A stretch of 20,451 bases of DNA from Candidatus Niyogiibacteriota bacterium (GCA_016177385.1 JACOVJ010000035.1:1-20451); one strand, 5' to 3'; counted from the stretch's first letter, positions 1 through 6,760 are shown. Program-made: numbers and translations. Notes: a model not told the origin generated them from the sequence alone.

Positions 1-104
1 GGCCCCGAAAGCATAAAAGCGCGGTCTTTTCGCGGGGCACGCGCCTGAATTTCCTTCTCGAGCACAGGCCACAATGTATCCCGCGTATCTTTTTTGTGAG
101 GCAT
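1..104 (-). CDS. 5' end of an unrecognised gene, cut by the window edge
   Basis: An open frame starts at an ATG whose complement is at 102-104 and runs off the left edge after 34 codons without a stop. The visible product begins MPHKKDTRDTLWPVLEKE and is rich in charged residues; I do not recognise it. A promoter-like pair reads on the minus strand just upstream: TTGTCA, an 18-base spacer and TATAGT, with only seven bases between the -10 box and the ATG. Such a transcript would have almost no leader. The promoter overlaps the divergent promoter of the next gene. The frame is short, so it could be chance. Confidence 0.5.
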   Translation of the reverse strand, partial: MPHKKDTRDTLWPVLEKEIQARAPRKDRAFMLSG

Positions 105-134
105 ACCCCTCACTATAGGCAGCATGGAATCGAG

Positions 135-163
135 TTGACAAATTTTGTGGAAATGCTATTAAA
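135..163 (+). promoter_or_regulatory. Sigma70-type promoter for the small membrane protein gene
   Basis: TTGACA (135-140) is followed after 16-17 bases by TATTAA/ATTAAA (157-163), about 30 bases before the start codon at 193. It overlaps the opposite-strand promoter of the left-edge gene, so the two are divergently transcribed. Confidence 0.6.
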
Positions 164-192
164 TATCCAGACCCTGCATCAGGAGGTTCCGG

Positions 193-396
193 ATGAAGAT
201 CTTTTGGATCGCGCTCGGCGGAATTCTTGTTCTTGTGGGAATTGTTGGGCTTATCCTGCCCTTGGTCCCCGGCATTCCATTCTTGTTTTGGGGTATCGCC
301 ATTCTTGCCGGCTATTTTGTGTGCGCGCGCTGGCTGAGAATGAAAGTCAAAAAACTGTTCGGCGGAGTTCTTTCGAAGATCAAGGGTCAGGGATGA
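193..396 (+). CDS. Small two-helix membrane protein, YbaN/DUF454- or PGPGW-like
   Basis: A 67-residue protein. Residues 4 to about 22 and 25 to about 45 form two hydrophobic helices separated by a proline/glycine turn (LPLVPGIPFLFWG), followed by a basic tail that should face the cytoplasm. The pattern Gly-Ile-Val-Gly-Leu-x-Leu-Pro-x-x-Pro-Gly-x-Pro-Phe resembles the small inner-membrane families DUF454 (YbaN) and PGPGW, whose role is unknown. The start is well supported: AGGAGG lies six bases before the ATG at 193. It stands alone with its own promoter upstream and a strong terminator at 463-496. Family assignment rests on motif resemblance only. Confidence 0.75.
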   Translation: MKIFWIALGGILVLVGIVGLILPLVPGIPFLFWGIAILAGYFVCARWLRMKVKKLFGGVLSKIKGQG

Positions 397-462
397 AAAC
401 TGCATGGCTGCCGGCTCCGCCGACGGCTTTTCATTTGCAGATTTGGACGCGAAGCGTCCAAA

Positions 463-496
463 AAGCGGCGCGACTCAGCGCCGCTTGACTTTTTTT
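463..496 (+). terminator. Rho-independent terminator of the small membrane protein gene
   Basis: A perfect 9-bp stem (AAGCGGCGC at 463-471, GCGCCGCTT at 478-486) with a six-base loop is followed by GAC and seven T. A second small hairpin, GGACGC-GAA-GCGTCC, stands just upstream at 445-459. The T tract and the end of the stem also supply the TTGACT used as -35 by the next promoter. Confidence 0.85.
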
Positions 497-512
497 GAAA
501 TTTGGATATAAT
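485..512 (+). promoter_or_regulatory. Promoter of the 78-residue hypothetical gene
   Basis: TTGACT (485-490), a 16-base spacer and a consensus TATAAT (507-512). It predicts a leader of roughly 65 bases before the ATG at 586. The -35 box overlaps the preceding terminator. Confidence 0.75.
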
Positions 513-585
513 TAAGAATAGTTCCGGGGAGTAACAATGGCGTTGCTTTCCGAGTGTTCCAATGAAAACCGAGAGGGAGAGCGTC

Positions 586-822
586 ATGGCGACCACAAAA
601 GAAGATATTGCTGGATGGTTTCGAGAAGGTCAGCAGCAAGGCGCTACTCACATGATCGTGGCGTGCGACACTTTCGACTGGGAGGATTATCCTGTTTTCG
701 TCATGCCAGGGGAAGACGTTCGGGAGAAAGCAGCCGAACACGAAAAAGTCATGGAGGTCTACTCCCTGTCCCAAGATATGGACGCGCAACTCAATGAGTA
801 TCGGGCGTTCCACTACGATTGA
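586..822 (+). CDS. Conserved hypothetical protein, 78 residues
   Basis: A small acidic soluble protein (MATTKEDIAGWFREG...) with a central stretch GATHMIVACDTFDWEDYPV and a C-terminal segment YSLSQDMDAQLNEYRAFHY. From memory, short proteins of this pattern (ATHMIVVCDTFDxEDYPVYV) are widespread uncharacterised bacterial hypotheticals; no function is known to me. An in-frame ATG at 562 exists, but GAGGGAG sits six bases before the ATG at 586, which I therefore chose. The gene is monocistronic: strong promoter at 485-512 and terminator at 838-873. Confidence 0.8.
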   Translation: MATTKEDIAGWFREGQQQGATHMIVACDTFDWEDYPVFVMPGEDVREKAAEHEKVMEVYSLSQDMDAQLNEYRAFHYD

Positions 823-837
823 AGCTTGCACCGGAAT

Positions 838-873
838 GGGCGCACGAGAGAAAACTCCTGCGCCCTGTTTTTT
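838..873 (+). terminator. Terminator of the 78-residue gene
   Basis: Stem GGGCGCA (838-844) pairs with TGCGCCC (859-865) around a 14-base loop, followed by TGTTTTTT. Confidence 0.85.
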
Positions 874-885
874 AGACGATCTCGC

Positions 886-906
886 GCCGCCTAAAAGGCG
901 GCTTTT
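886..906 (+). terminator. Second short hairpin with T4
   Basis: GCCGCC-TAAAA-GGCGGC followed by TTTT. It may back up the preceding terminator or lie in the leader of the next gene; the sequence GGCTTTTCATTTG after it also occurs at about 424-437 behind another GC-rich inverted repeat. Confidence 0.5.
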
Positions 907-943
907 CATTTGAGGAGGAAACCGCGACAATACGATCATGGCT

Positions 944-1537
944 ATGGATATGGTACAGCGCGAGCCGCAAAATGCCGAGCCCACCCCTTCGCCGCAACCG
1001 CCGCCCCGCTTAGCGGGGCCATTAGGGACGCTCGGCGTCCCGCCGGCCCCGACCACCGAACCAAAACCGGACATCAAGACGCCGCTCGTCAGCTGGTCGG
1101 CGCCCGAATACGATTACATACCGAAATCGCGCGAATGGTATTGGGCGGTCGGTATTTTGGCGATGGCGCTCGTTATCGTATCGGCCTTGATACATAACTT
1201 TCTTTTTGGTATTTTAGTGGTTCTGGCGGGGTTTACTGTGGCGCTTTACGGCGCGAGACGCCCCAAGATCGTGCGATTTACGATCTCCGCGCGAGGCGTC
1301 GAGATCGGAGAAAAGCTCCATTCCTACGAATCGCTCGAATCTTTTTGGATCCGTTATGATCCGCCGCGCGTTAAAGAGTTGGATATCGTTTCAAAGAAAC
1401 TCACCTCGCCCCGCATCACGATTCCCTTGGGCGATGCCGACCCGAACGCGATCCGCGCCATTCTCGCAAAAACCTTGAAAGAATCGGAAACCGAGGAGTC
1501 GTTCGCCGAAAGCATCGGCCGGCTCTTGGGGTTTTGA
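944..1537 (+). CDS. Membrane protein with proline-rich N-terminal tail, function unknown
   Basis: About 197 residues. The first ~45 residues are a low-complexity Pro/Glu/Thr tail, then come two adjacent hydrophobic helices (about residues 66-83 and 87-101 of the mature frame) and a C-terminal soluble domain of about 95 residues with alternating strand-like segments (RFTISARGVEIG, SYESLESFWIRYD, RITIPLG), reminiscent of small PH-like domains of membrane proteins, but I cannot name a family. The start is uncertain: ATG codons lie at 938, 944 and 950, and the only purine-rich site (AGGAGG at 912-917) is too far away. TACGAT seven bases before 944 could be a -10 box of a leaderless transcript. 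Two small GC hairpins sit inside the proline-tail coding sequence. Confidence 0.75.
   Translation: MDMVQREPQNAEPTPSPQPPPRLAGPLGTLGVPPAPTTEPKPDIKTPLVSWSAPEYDYIPKSREWYWAVGILAMALVIVSALIHNFLFGILVVLAGFTVALYGARRPKIVRFTISARGVEIGEKLHSYESLESFWIRYDPPRVKELDIVSKKLTSPRITIPLGDADPNAIRAILAKTLKESETEESFAESIGRLLGF
1003..1041. repeat. Two GC-rich mini-hairpins inside a coding region
   Basis: GCCCCGC-TTA-GCGGGGC (1003-1019) and GGGACGC-TCG-GCGTCCC (1025-1041) are perfect inverted repeats in the linker encoding RLAGPLGTLGVPP. Similar GGACGC/GCGTCC hairpins occur at 445-459, and other GC hairpins at 886-902 and 15140-15178. Confidence 0.6.
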
Positions 1538-1555
1538 AAAATTAAAAAATAAATT

Positions 1556-1725
1556 GCGCCCATAGTTCAACGGATAGAACGTCCCGCTCTCTATTGTCAT
1601 TGTCCTCATAGCTCAACGGATAGAGCGCAGCCCTGCGGAGGCTGAAATCCAGGTTCGATTCCTGGTGGGGACACAAAACACAAAAGAATAGCGGGATGAT
1701 CGAGGTTCGATTCCTCGTGGGCGCA
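1556..1725 (+). tRNA. Arg-type tRNA interrupted in the anticodon loop by a whole tRNA gene
   Basis: The two ends form one cloverleaf. Acceptor GCGCCCA (1556-1562) pairs perfectly with TGGGCGC (1718-1724), with A73 at 1725. The D arm is GTTC-AACGGATA-GAAC (1565-1580). The anticodon stem TCCCG (1582-1586) pairs with CGGGA (1692-1696), and the T arm is CGAGG-TTCGATT-CCTCG (1701-1717). Between the anticodon-stem strands lie 105 bases (1587-1691) instead of seven, containing the complete tRNA at 1602-1673. The flanks CTATT (1591-1595) and AATAG (1687-1691) can pair, extending the stem with a 5'-side bulge CTCT. A20 in the D loop suggests arginine. The anticodon after any removal of the insert cannot be fixed. 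No CCA is encoded. It could be an intron-like arrangement or simply a disrupted pseudogene. Confidence 0.75.
1602..1673 (+). tRNA. tRNA-Arg (anticodon GCG), nested in another tRNA
   Basis: A complete 72-base cloverleaf. The acceptor is GTCCTCA/TGGGGAC (one G-T pair) and the D arm is GCTC-AACGGATA-GAGC. The anticodon stem CAGCC/GGCTG encloses loop CTGCGGA, giving anticodon GCG at 1635-1637 (reads CGC). The T arm is CCAGG-TTCGATT-CCTGG and the discriminator is A. CCA is not encoded. Its D-arm region is nearly identical to that of the surrounding tRNA, so the two are probably related by duplication. Confidence 0.92.
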
Positions 1726-1731
1726 CAAAGC

Positions 1732-1760
1732 TTGACATTTCCTACGATTATTTGTACACA
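1732..1760 (+). promoter_or_regulatory. Probable promoter of the Cys/His-rich protein gene
   Basis: TTGACA (1732-1737) is followed after 17 bases by TACACA, with TATAAT-like ATAATT immediately after. An inverted repeat, ACCCAAG-AA-CTTGGGT (about 1773-1788), lies in the predicted leader and may be an operator or RNA hairpin. Confidence 0.5.
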
Positions 1761-1824
1761 TAATTCGGTACCCAAGAACTTGGGTAACCACGCGCAGTAA
1801 ACGTACCTTGAAAGGAGAATGGCT

Positions 1825-2130
1825 ATGGACCATAGCACATTCCAAGGTCAGCAATTCAACCATAAGCAATGCGCCCACGGTGCATGTTTGCACCATGATC
1901 CGCAGTGGAAAAATATCGGCGAGCTTCAGCGAAAAGAAAAAAGGCACGGTCTATTCAGTTACCATTATCGGCATTGTGGCAAACGGATGAAAAGATACGC
2001 CGTATTTCAACCACAACAATGTTCGCGATGCGGACGGAAGAAAAATCTCGAGCATATCGATATCCTCGTTTGCCAATGTTGCGGCTATCACTACGACGAC
2101 CCCAGCAAGGAAGGTAGTCAAGTCTTCTAA
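1825..2130 (+). CDS. Small Cys/His-rich, probably zinc-binding protein
   Basis: 101 residues. The N-terminal half is rich in His, Gln and Cys (CAHGACLHHD, YHYRHCGKR). The C-terminal half has a zinc-ribbon-like layout: CSRCG, about 14 residues, then CQCCGYHYDD. This predicts one and possibly two metal sites; I do not recognise the family. AGGAG lies seven bases before the ATG at 1825 but only one base before the in-frame ATG at 1819, so I chose 1825. The gene follows the tRNA locus, has its own promoter-like sequence, and ends at a perfect terminator (2145-2176). Short length and absence of a recognised family keep confidence moderate. Confidence 0.65.
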   Translation: MDHSTFQGQQFNHKQCAHGACLHHDPQWKNIGELQRKEKRHGLFSYHYRHCGKRMKRYAVFQPQQCSRCGRKKNLEHIDILVCQCCGYHYDDPSKEGSQVF

Positions 2131-2144
2131 AACATTGCAACGTC

Positions 2145-2176
2145 GCCCAGATGAAAATTTTCATCTGGGCTTTTTT
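2145..2176 (+). terminator. Strong terminator before recG
   Basis: A perfect 13-bp stem GCCCAGATGAAAA/TTTTCATCTGGGC followed by six T. Confidence 0.9.
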
Positions 2177-2208
2177 ATTTTCATCTCCACATGCGCTAAA
2201 TTAGCCCT

Positions 2209-4308
2209 ATGCACCTCGATGACCCGCTCGAACTCCATCTGCGGCTCACCCCCAAACAAAAAGAACGCCTTGCCGCCGCGCGCCTCAAAACGCCCCGCGA
2301 TATTTTGTGGCGTTTTCCTGCGCGCTACGAATCGTTCCACGAGCCCAAATCCATCCGCGACCTCGCCGCGGGCGACCGCGCCGTTATCACGGGACATGTC
2401 GTGTCAGCGAAAATCGTAAAGACATTCCGCACCAAAGTCGCGCTCGCCGAAACCGTGATCGAGGATGCTACCGGTAAGATCCGCACGATCTGGTTCAACC
2501 AGCCCTACATTGCAAAAACCCTGAAGCCAGAAATTGAATACTCATTCGCCGGGCGCGTGGGCGAGGGAAAACGCGGATTATTTCTGACGAATCCAAAATA
2601 CCGCGCCGGTGAAGCGCTCGCGGAAGAAACCGATCAAAAAACGCTCACGCCCGTGTATCCCGAATCGCGTGGCGTCTCGTCCGAATGGCTCGCGTATGCC
2701 ACTGAAAAACTGCTTGCCGCTTTTTCGGGTGCGCTCGACGACCCGCTCTCGCATGACATCCTCGCACGCTACAAATTGCCGTCGCTCAAAACCGCGCTCC
2801 ACGCCATCCATCAACCGCCTACGTTGCGCATCGCTGAAGCGGCGCGCAAGCGTTTTGCGTTCGAGGAGATTTTTTTTATTCAACTCTCGCGCCAGCAAAT
2901 AAAAGCTGCGCGGAGCCGCTCCGAAGCGTTCCCGGTCCGCTTAGCGCCCGCAGAATTCAAACCCTTTCTTCAGTCGCTTCCGTTCGCGCTGACCCGCGCC
3001 CAGCAAAATGCGGCCAAAGCCGTTCTTGCGGACATTTCCCGCCGGACCCCGATGGCGCGGCTTTTGGAAGGCGACGTCGGTTCCGGTAAGACCATGGTCG
3101 CGGCCATTGCCGCGTTCGCCGCGGTCAAAAACAACTATCAGGTCGCCTACATGGCGCCGACCGAGATCCTTGCGCGTCAGCACTACGACGATTTTTGCGC
3201 GCGCTTAAAACCGCACCGCATCCCCGTGGGACTCATCACGTCCTCGGAATGCCGCAAATTCCCGTCCAAGGCATTTCCGAATCAAGATACGCACACGAGC
3301 CGCGCGCAATTCCTAAAATGGACCTCATCCGGAGAACTCCCCATCGTCATCGGCACGCATGCGCTCATTCAAGATTCGATGAAATTCAAAAAACTCGCGC
3401 TCGCCATCATTGATGAACAGCATCGCTTCGGCATCAACCAGCGCGCGGAACTCATTTCGGGAACCACTGGCGGCATCCCCCACCTTTTAAGTATGACGGC
3501 AACGCCCATCCCGCGAACGCTCGCCCTCACGATCTATGGCGACCTCGACCTCGCGCTCATTGACGAAATGCCTCCTGAACGCAAAAAGATCGTCACCATG
3601 GTCGTGCCGCCACCCCAACGGGAACGCGCGTACGAACAGATGCGCGCCGAAATCAAAAAAGGCCGGCAAGCTTTTGTCGTCTGTCCGCGCATCGAGGAAA
3701 ATACCGATTCAAAAACGGCGCTCGAAATGAAATCGGTAAAGGCGGAACACAAGAAACTTTCGCGGGATATTTTTCCGGAATTTTGCGTAGAAATGCTCCA
3801 TGGCAAGCTGCTGCCAAAAGAGAAAGAGCGCATCATGCAGAATTTCCGGACGGGAAAAATCCATGTTCTCGTCGCCACCTCCGTCATCGAGGTCGGCGTG
3901 AATGTGCCGAATGCAACACTCATTCTGATCGAGGGCGCGGACCGGTTCGGGCTCGCGCAACTCCACCAACTCCGCGGCCGAGTGCTCCGCAGTACGCATC
4001 AACCGTATTGCTTCGTGTTCACCGATTCCACAACACAAAAGACGCTCGCGCGTCTGCAAGCGCTGGTAGAAGCTAAAAACGGATTCGAGCTTGCCGAATA
4101 CGATTTAAAATTCCGCGGCGCAGGCGAACTCTCCGGCTCGGGGCAATGGGGCATTTCGGACGCTGGCATGGAGGCGCTCAAAAATATCAAAATGGTGGAG
4201 GCGGCGCGCGCAGAAGCGCAAGCGCTCCTCGCAAAAGACCCCGAACTCGCAGCATATCCTAAACTTCAAACATTCGCCCGCCGTTTTTCAAACATTCATT
4301 TTGAATAA
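2209..4308 (+). CDS. recG: ATP-dependent DNA helicase RecG
   Basis: 699 residues, close to the usual RecG length (~690). RecG remodels stalled replication forks and Holliday junctions in the cytoplasm. An N-terminal wedge/OB-type domain (about residues 1-200, including DILWRFPARYESF and an OB stretch AVITGHVVSAKIV) precedes a superfamily-2 helicase core. Walker A is GDVGSGKT (288-295) and the Walker B/motif II is the RecG-typical DEQH (402-405) followed by RFGINQR. Motif III is MTATPIPRT, and the C-terminal helicase part has ATSVIEVGVNVPNA and QLHQLRGRVLRS. No Shine-Dalgarno site precedes the ATG; TAAATT lies six bases upstream, so the message may be leaderless. It converges with the first SelO-like gene, 28 bp away. 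Confidence 0.97.
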   Translation: MHLDDPLELHLRLTPKQKERLAAARLKTPRDILWRFPARYESFHEPKSIRDLAAGDRAVITGHVVSAKIVKTFRTKVALAETVIEDATGKIRTIWFNQPYIAKTLKPEIEYSFAGRVGEGKRGLFLTNPKYRAGEALAEETDQKTLTPVYPESRGVSSEWLAYATEKLLAAFSGALDDPLSHDILARYKLPSLKTALHAIHQPPTLRIAEAARKRFAFEEIFFIQLSRQQIKAARSRSEAFPVRLAPAEFKPFLQSLPFALTRAQQNAAKAVLADISRRTPMARLLEGDVGSGKTMVAAIAAFAAVKNNYQVAYMAPTEILARQHYDDFCARLKPHRIPVGLITSSECRKFPSKAFPNQDTHTSRAQFLKWTSSGELPIVIGTHALIQDSMKFKKLALAIIDEQHRFGINQRAELISGTTGGIPHLLSMTATPIPRTLALTIYGDLDLALIDEMPPERKKIVTMVVPPPQRERAYEQMRAEIKKGRQAFVVCPRIEENTDSKTALEMKSVKAEHKKLSRDIFPEFCVEMLHGKLLPKEKERIMQNFRTGKIHVLVATSVIEVGVNVPNATLILIEGADRFGLAQLHQLRGRVLRSTHQPYCFVFTDSTTQKTLARLQALVEAKNGFELAEYDLKFRGAGELSGSGQWGISDAGMEALKNIKMVEAARAEAQALLAKDPELAAYPKLQTFARRFSNIHFE

Positions 4309-4335
4309 AAAACGGCAAGGGCTAAATCCTTGCCG
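4307..4335 (-). terminator. Terminator of SelO-like gene 1, between convergent genes
   Basis: On the minus strand the stem CGGCAAGG/CCTTGCCG with a seven-base loop is followed by TTTTTT. It lies between the recG stop and the stop of the minus-strand gene. Confidence 0.85.
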
Positions 4336-4336
4336 C

Positions 4337-5434
4337 CTAAAGCGGTATCATTCCACGATAACCGCCAACAGACTCATATCGTTCTTTGAACATAGTGGCG
4401 ACATCAACCTCCGCCAATGCCGAAATTTCAGGAAACAGCCGCTGAAGACTTTGTTGAAAATCTTGCAACGACTCGAGCGCTCCCGCTTTTCCGGTCTGTT
4501 TAAAACCGCCGCCAGCGCCATCAGACCAATAACAATCTGTCCATGCATCTCTGCGGATTTCTCTAGTGTAAGACCCCGAAAGGTTACAGAAAACACCCAT
4601 CCGTTCAACACCGTCGAAGTCCACTAAACACCCATCGAGCGTAATATTATGCGGATTCAGCCATCGGTGAAGATATCGGTGTTTATGCATTCGCCCAACA
4701 TGAGAAGCAACCGCCTGCGTAAGCCACACAAGATAATTCGGCACCAAAATCTGTTCTTTCAAGTAAACAGATTCCTTAGACCACAATGAGCGAATGATTT
4801 CGAGAATGCGATTTTTTCGCGTTTCTGAATTCTCATTCTCTTCTTGTATAATATCGTGTAGGCGTTGGTTTGTTCGAAACACACGAACCTGTACAACGGG
4901 ACGAAAATTAAAAAGAAGGCCTTTCTCTTTGCACTCCTCCACAGAAACCCGCTCGGACCCTATATTTAATTCCTCAAACACAATAATGGCGAGTACGCGA
5001 TGAGTTTCGATACCCAAACGCGTAAATTTTTCTGCGTGTATCGCATCATGGTGCGCCGCATCAAAATCCAAAAGACCACGCACTTCGGCCGTTGGTTCGC
5101 CCGCCTTTGTTTTAATGTGCCACTGCTTCGCAATTAGGGATTTGTTCGGCATAGAAGTTTTTTCTTCTTCCGCGAGCAATCCCGATCCCTTCAAAGAAAC
5201 CTCGGAATAAGCGCGCTCCTTGCGATCTTTGATTACAAATTGTCCAACAATTGAAGAACGAAAGTGACCGCGTTGTACGCCGAGAAAAAAATCCGGTCCT
5301 TCTTTGTAATTAAGCGACAAAAGCAATCCAAGCGAACTCGGTTGTCCTTTCTGAAACCCAAATGGGGTTTTAAAGTCCGGATTAACCCAAACAACATGAT
5401 TTTTCACCCGAATCGCAGGCAATTTGTACGTCAT
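4337..5434 (-). CDS. Divergent SelO-like (protein AMPylase fold) protein, copy 1
   Basis: 365 residues, shorter than classical SelO (~480). SelO proteins use an inverted kinase fold to transfer AMP from ATP to proteins. Matching landmarks in SelO order are: LKGSG (K82), HAEKFTRLGIETHRVLAI (E135; SelO has SEAMHYLGIPTTRAL), RVFRTNQR (R184, R191; SelO RVAxSHxR), HRWLNPHNITLDGCLVDFD (N263, D272; SelO HGVxNTDNMSxxGLTxDYG). The aspartate of the SelO NTDN motif, proposed catalytic, is His262 here. The start was placed at 5434 because AAGGAG precedes that ATG by seven bases; an upstream in-frame ATG at 5458 has none. The gene has its own promoter and terminator. Assignment is by motif comparison from memory; remote but consistent along the chain. 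Confidence 0.7.
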   Translation of the reverse strand: MTYKLPAIRVKNHVVWVNPDFKTPFGFQKGQPSSLGLLLSLNYKEGPDFFLGVQRGHFRSSIVGQFVIKDRKERAYSEVSLKGSGLLAEEEKTSMPNKSLIAKQWHIKTKAGEPTAEVRGLLDFDAAHHDAIHAEKFTRLGIETHRVLAIIVFEELNIGSERVSVEECKEKGLLFNFRPVVQVRVFRTNQRLHDIIQEENENSETRKNRILEIIRSLWSKESVYLKEQILVPNYLVWLTQAVASHVGRMHKHRYLHRWLNPHNITLDGCLVDFDGVERMGVFCNLSGSYTREIRRDAWTDCYWSDGAGGGFKQTGKAGALESLQDFQQSLQRLFPEISALAEVDVATMFKERYESVGGYRGMIPL

Positions 5435-5543
5435 CTGCCGTCTCCTTAAAAATGTCAATGTGCACGTTCCCTGAGTTACTAAATAACATTGGATTTAAAA
5501 TCTGTCAAGCGCGGCACGACACGACTCGAAAATCTGCACTTGG
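5395..5543 (-). repeat. Constant promoter-leader-start block, copy 1
   Basis: From the TTGG next to the palindrome to the codon for Trp16, this block matches 6719-6867 with about eight substitutions, all transitions. It includes promoter, ribosome site and the codons for MTYKLPAIRVKNHVVW. Outside it the two genes diverge sharply. Confidence 0.9.
5480..5508 (-). promoter_or_regulatory. Promoter of SelO-like gene 1
   Basis: On the minus strand TTGACA (5503-5508), exactly 17 bases, then TATTTA (5480-5485). The surrounding ~150 bases are almost identical to the promoter region of SelO-like gene 2. Confidence 0.85.
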
Positions 5544-5593
5544 AATAACTGTCTAAAACTTTGGACGGCCGTCCAACTTTTTAGACAGTTATT
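5544..5593. promoter_or_regulatory. Palindrome P1, centre GACGGCCGTC
   Basis: A 50-bp inverted repeat with 23 of 25 positions symmetric; the arm is AATAACTGTCTAAAA-CTTTGGACGG. It lies 36 bp upstream of the -35 box of SelO-like gene 1 and before the terminator of gene 2. No T tract follows on either strand, which argues against a terminator. It may be an operator or a recombination site. Confidence 0.75.
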
Positions 5594-5615
5594 CACAACC
5601 AAGGCTCAACTCCGG

Positions 5616-5648
5616 AAAATAAATAACTCAACCGAAGTTGAGTTATTT
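5616..5648 (-). terminator. Terminator of SelO-like gene 2
   Basis: A perfect 12-bp stem AAATAACTCAAC/GTTGAGTTATTT, with a TTCG tetraloop on the minus strand, followed by ATTTTCC. Confidence 0.8.
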
Positions 5649-5650
5649 CA

Positions 5651-6760
5651 TTACGCTGTCGCCGTCCAATCTGAACAAGGGTCTGGAAGTTTTTCGCGAA
5701 GCCATCTTTGCGGAATATCAATCATATGACCGAGGGCTGTTTGATGATTTTCAAGAAAAAAATTCCTTACATCAATCGAGCGCAATCGTCGAGCGTCACA
5801 CGGAAAAAGTTGAATGAGACGATGTTGAAGCCAATTAAGAGACATTAGGGCACCGGGGCTCCAAGGATTTCCCATAATATCCGATTCTAACTGCAATCGG
5901 TTTATCTCGTTGATTGAGACTCCGCTTCCGCAGTCAATCAAACTCGCATCGAGCGCGATATTCTGAGGATGCATCCATCCATGCGAATAACCGCTTTTAT
6001 GCAAGCGACCAAGATGAGTACCCACCGAACGCACCATCCATTCCAGATAGCCACACATACAACCAGGATGACCTTCTTGCGTTTGGTGTTTTGCTTTTAT
6101 GATTAATGCGCGATGTTGCTCAGTGTTCCGACCTGTAATAACATCCGCTATTCTGGCCTTCACTGTAAAAGCGCGAACTGCAATTGCCGGATAAAAATCG
6201 GGGTTTAGGCGCCAGAGCTTTTTCCATTGTTCAATCGAAAAGCGCGATATTTCATGATCATGCGTCCCTGTCAATTCGTCTAAAGCAATAACCGCAAGGA
6301 TGCGATCCGTTGGAATACCCGCACACATCACGCGTTCGGCGTGTTCCGCATCATGAAGCGCGCGGGAAAGATCGAGTAATCCTAGAGTTTTCTTTGTTAA
6401 CACATGATCAAGCATCGTCGTTTTTTCCCACTTCGATTGCCACTCAATGGCATTTGGAAATTCGTCATTCGAACGTATATGGCTCTCGCCCGTCAAACAA
6501 CCCGATCCTTTTAAATCAATTTCGTGGTAATGACGACCAGAGCGATCCGCAATGGTTATCCGACCAATATCCGATGTCCGGCAATGGCCTCGACGGACTC
6601 CCAAGAAAAAATCGGGTTTTTCTATTTCTTCTTTGCTTAACGCGAGCATTAAACCCAACGGACTTTCCGCGCCTTTTTCTAGAATAAAAGGGGGATCAAA
6701 ATTGGGATTTTTCCAAACAACATGATTTTTCACCCGAATCGCAGGCAATTTGTACGTCAT
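5651..6760 (-). CDS. Divergent SelO-like (protein AMPylase fold) protein, copy 2
   Basis: 369 residues, paralogue of the adjacent gene. It keeps LKGSG (K84), HAERVMCAGIPTDRILAV (E142), VRAFTVKARI (R196, R203) and LGRLHKSGYSHGWMHPQN with N267 and D276 (LIDCGSG). GYSHG and GIPTDR are closer to true SelO (GFxHG, GIPTTR) than copy 1. The SelO NTDN aspartate is Gln266, so both paralogues lack it but keep the Lys-Glu pair and the presumed metal ligands Asn and Asp. Residues 90-130 and the C-terminus (about 280-369) show little resemblance to copy 1. The start at 6760 has GGAG eight bases upstream; the in-frame ATG at 6784 does not. It has its own promoter and terminator. Confidence 0.7.
   Translation of the reverse strand: MTYKLPAIRVKNHVVWKNPNFDPPFILEKGAESPLGLMLALSKEEIEKPDFFLGVRRGHCRTSDIGRITIADRSGRHYHEIDLKGSGCLTGESHIRSNDEFPNAIEWQSKWEKTTMLDHVLTKKTLGLLDLSRALHDAEHAERVMCAGIPTDRILAVIALDELTGTHDHEISRFSIEQWKKLWRLNPDFYPAIAVRAFTVKARIADVITGRNTEQHRALIIKAKHQTQEGHPGCMCGYLEWMVRSVGTHLGRLHKSGYSHGWMHPQNIALDASLIDCGSGVSINEINRLQLESDIMGNPWSPGALMSLNWLQHRLIQLFPCDARRLRSIDVRNFFLENHQTALGHMIDIPQRWLREKLPDPCSDWTATA

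Noticed and set aside
537..797. 86-codon plus-strand frame starting at an ATG with GGGGAG upstream
   Set aside because: It overlaps the better-supported 78-residue gene in another frame and reads as Arg-rich noise; a short leader peptide cannot be excluded.
475..1077. 200-codon minus-strand open frame
   Set aside because: It crosses two terminators and two plus-strand genes with good start signals; composition looks random.
1587..1691. Group I intron in the outer tRNA
   Set aside because: The insert is only about 98 bases beyond a normal loop and is mostly a second tRNA; there is no room for a group I core.
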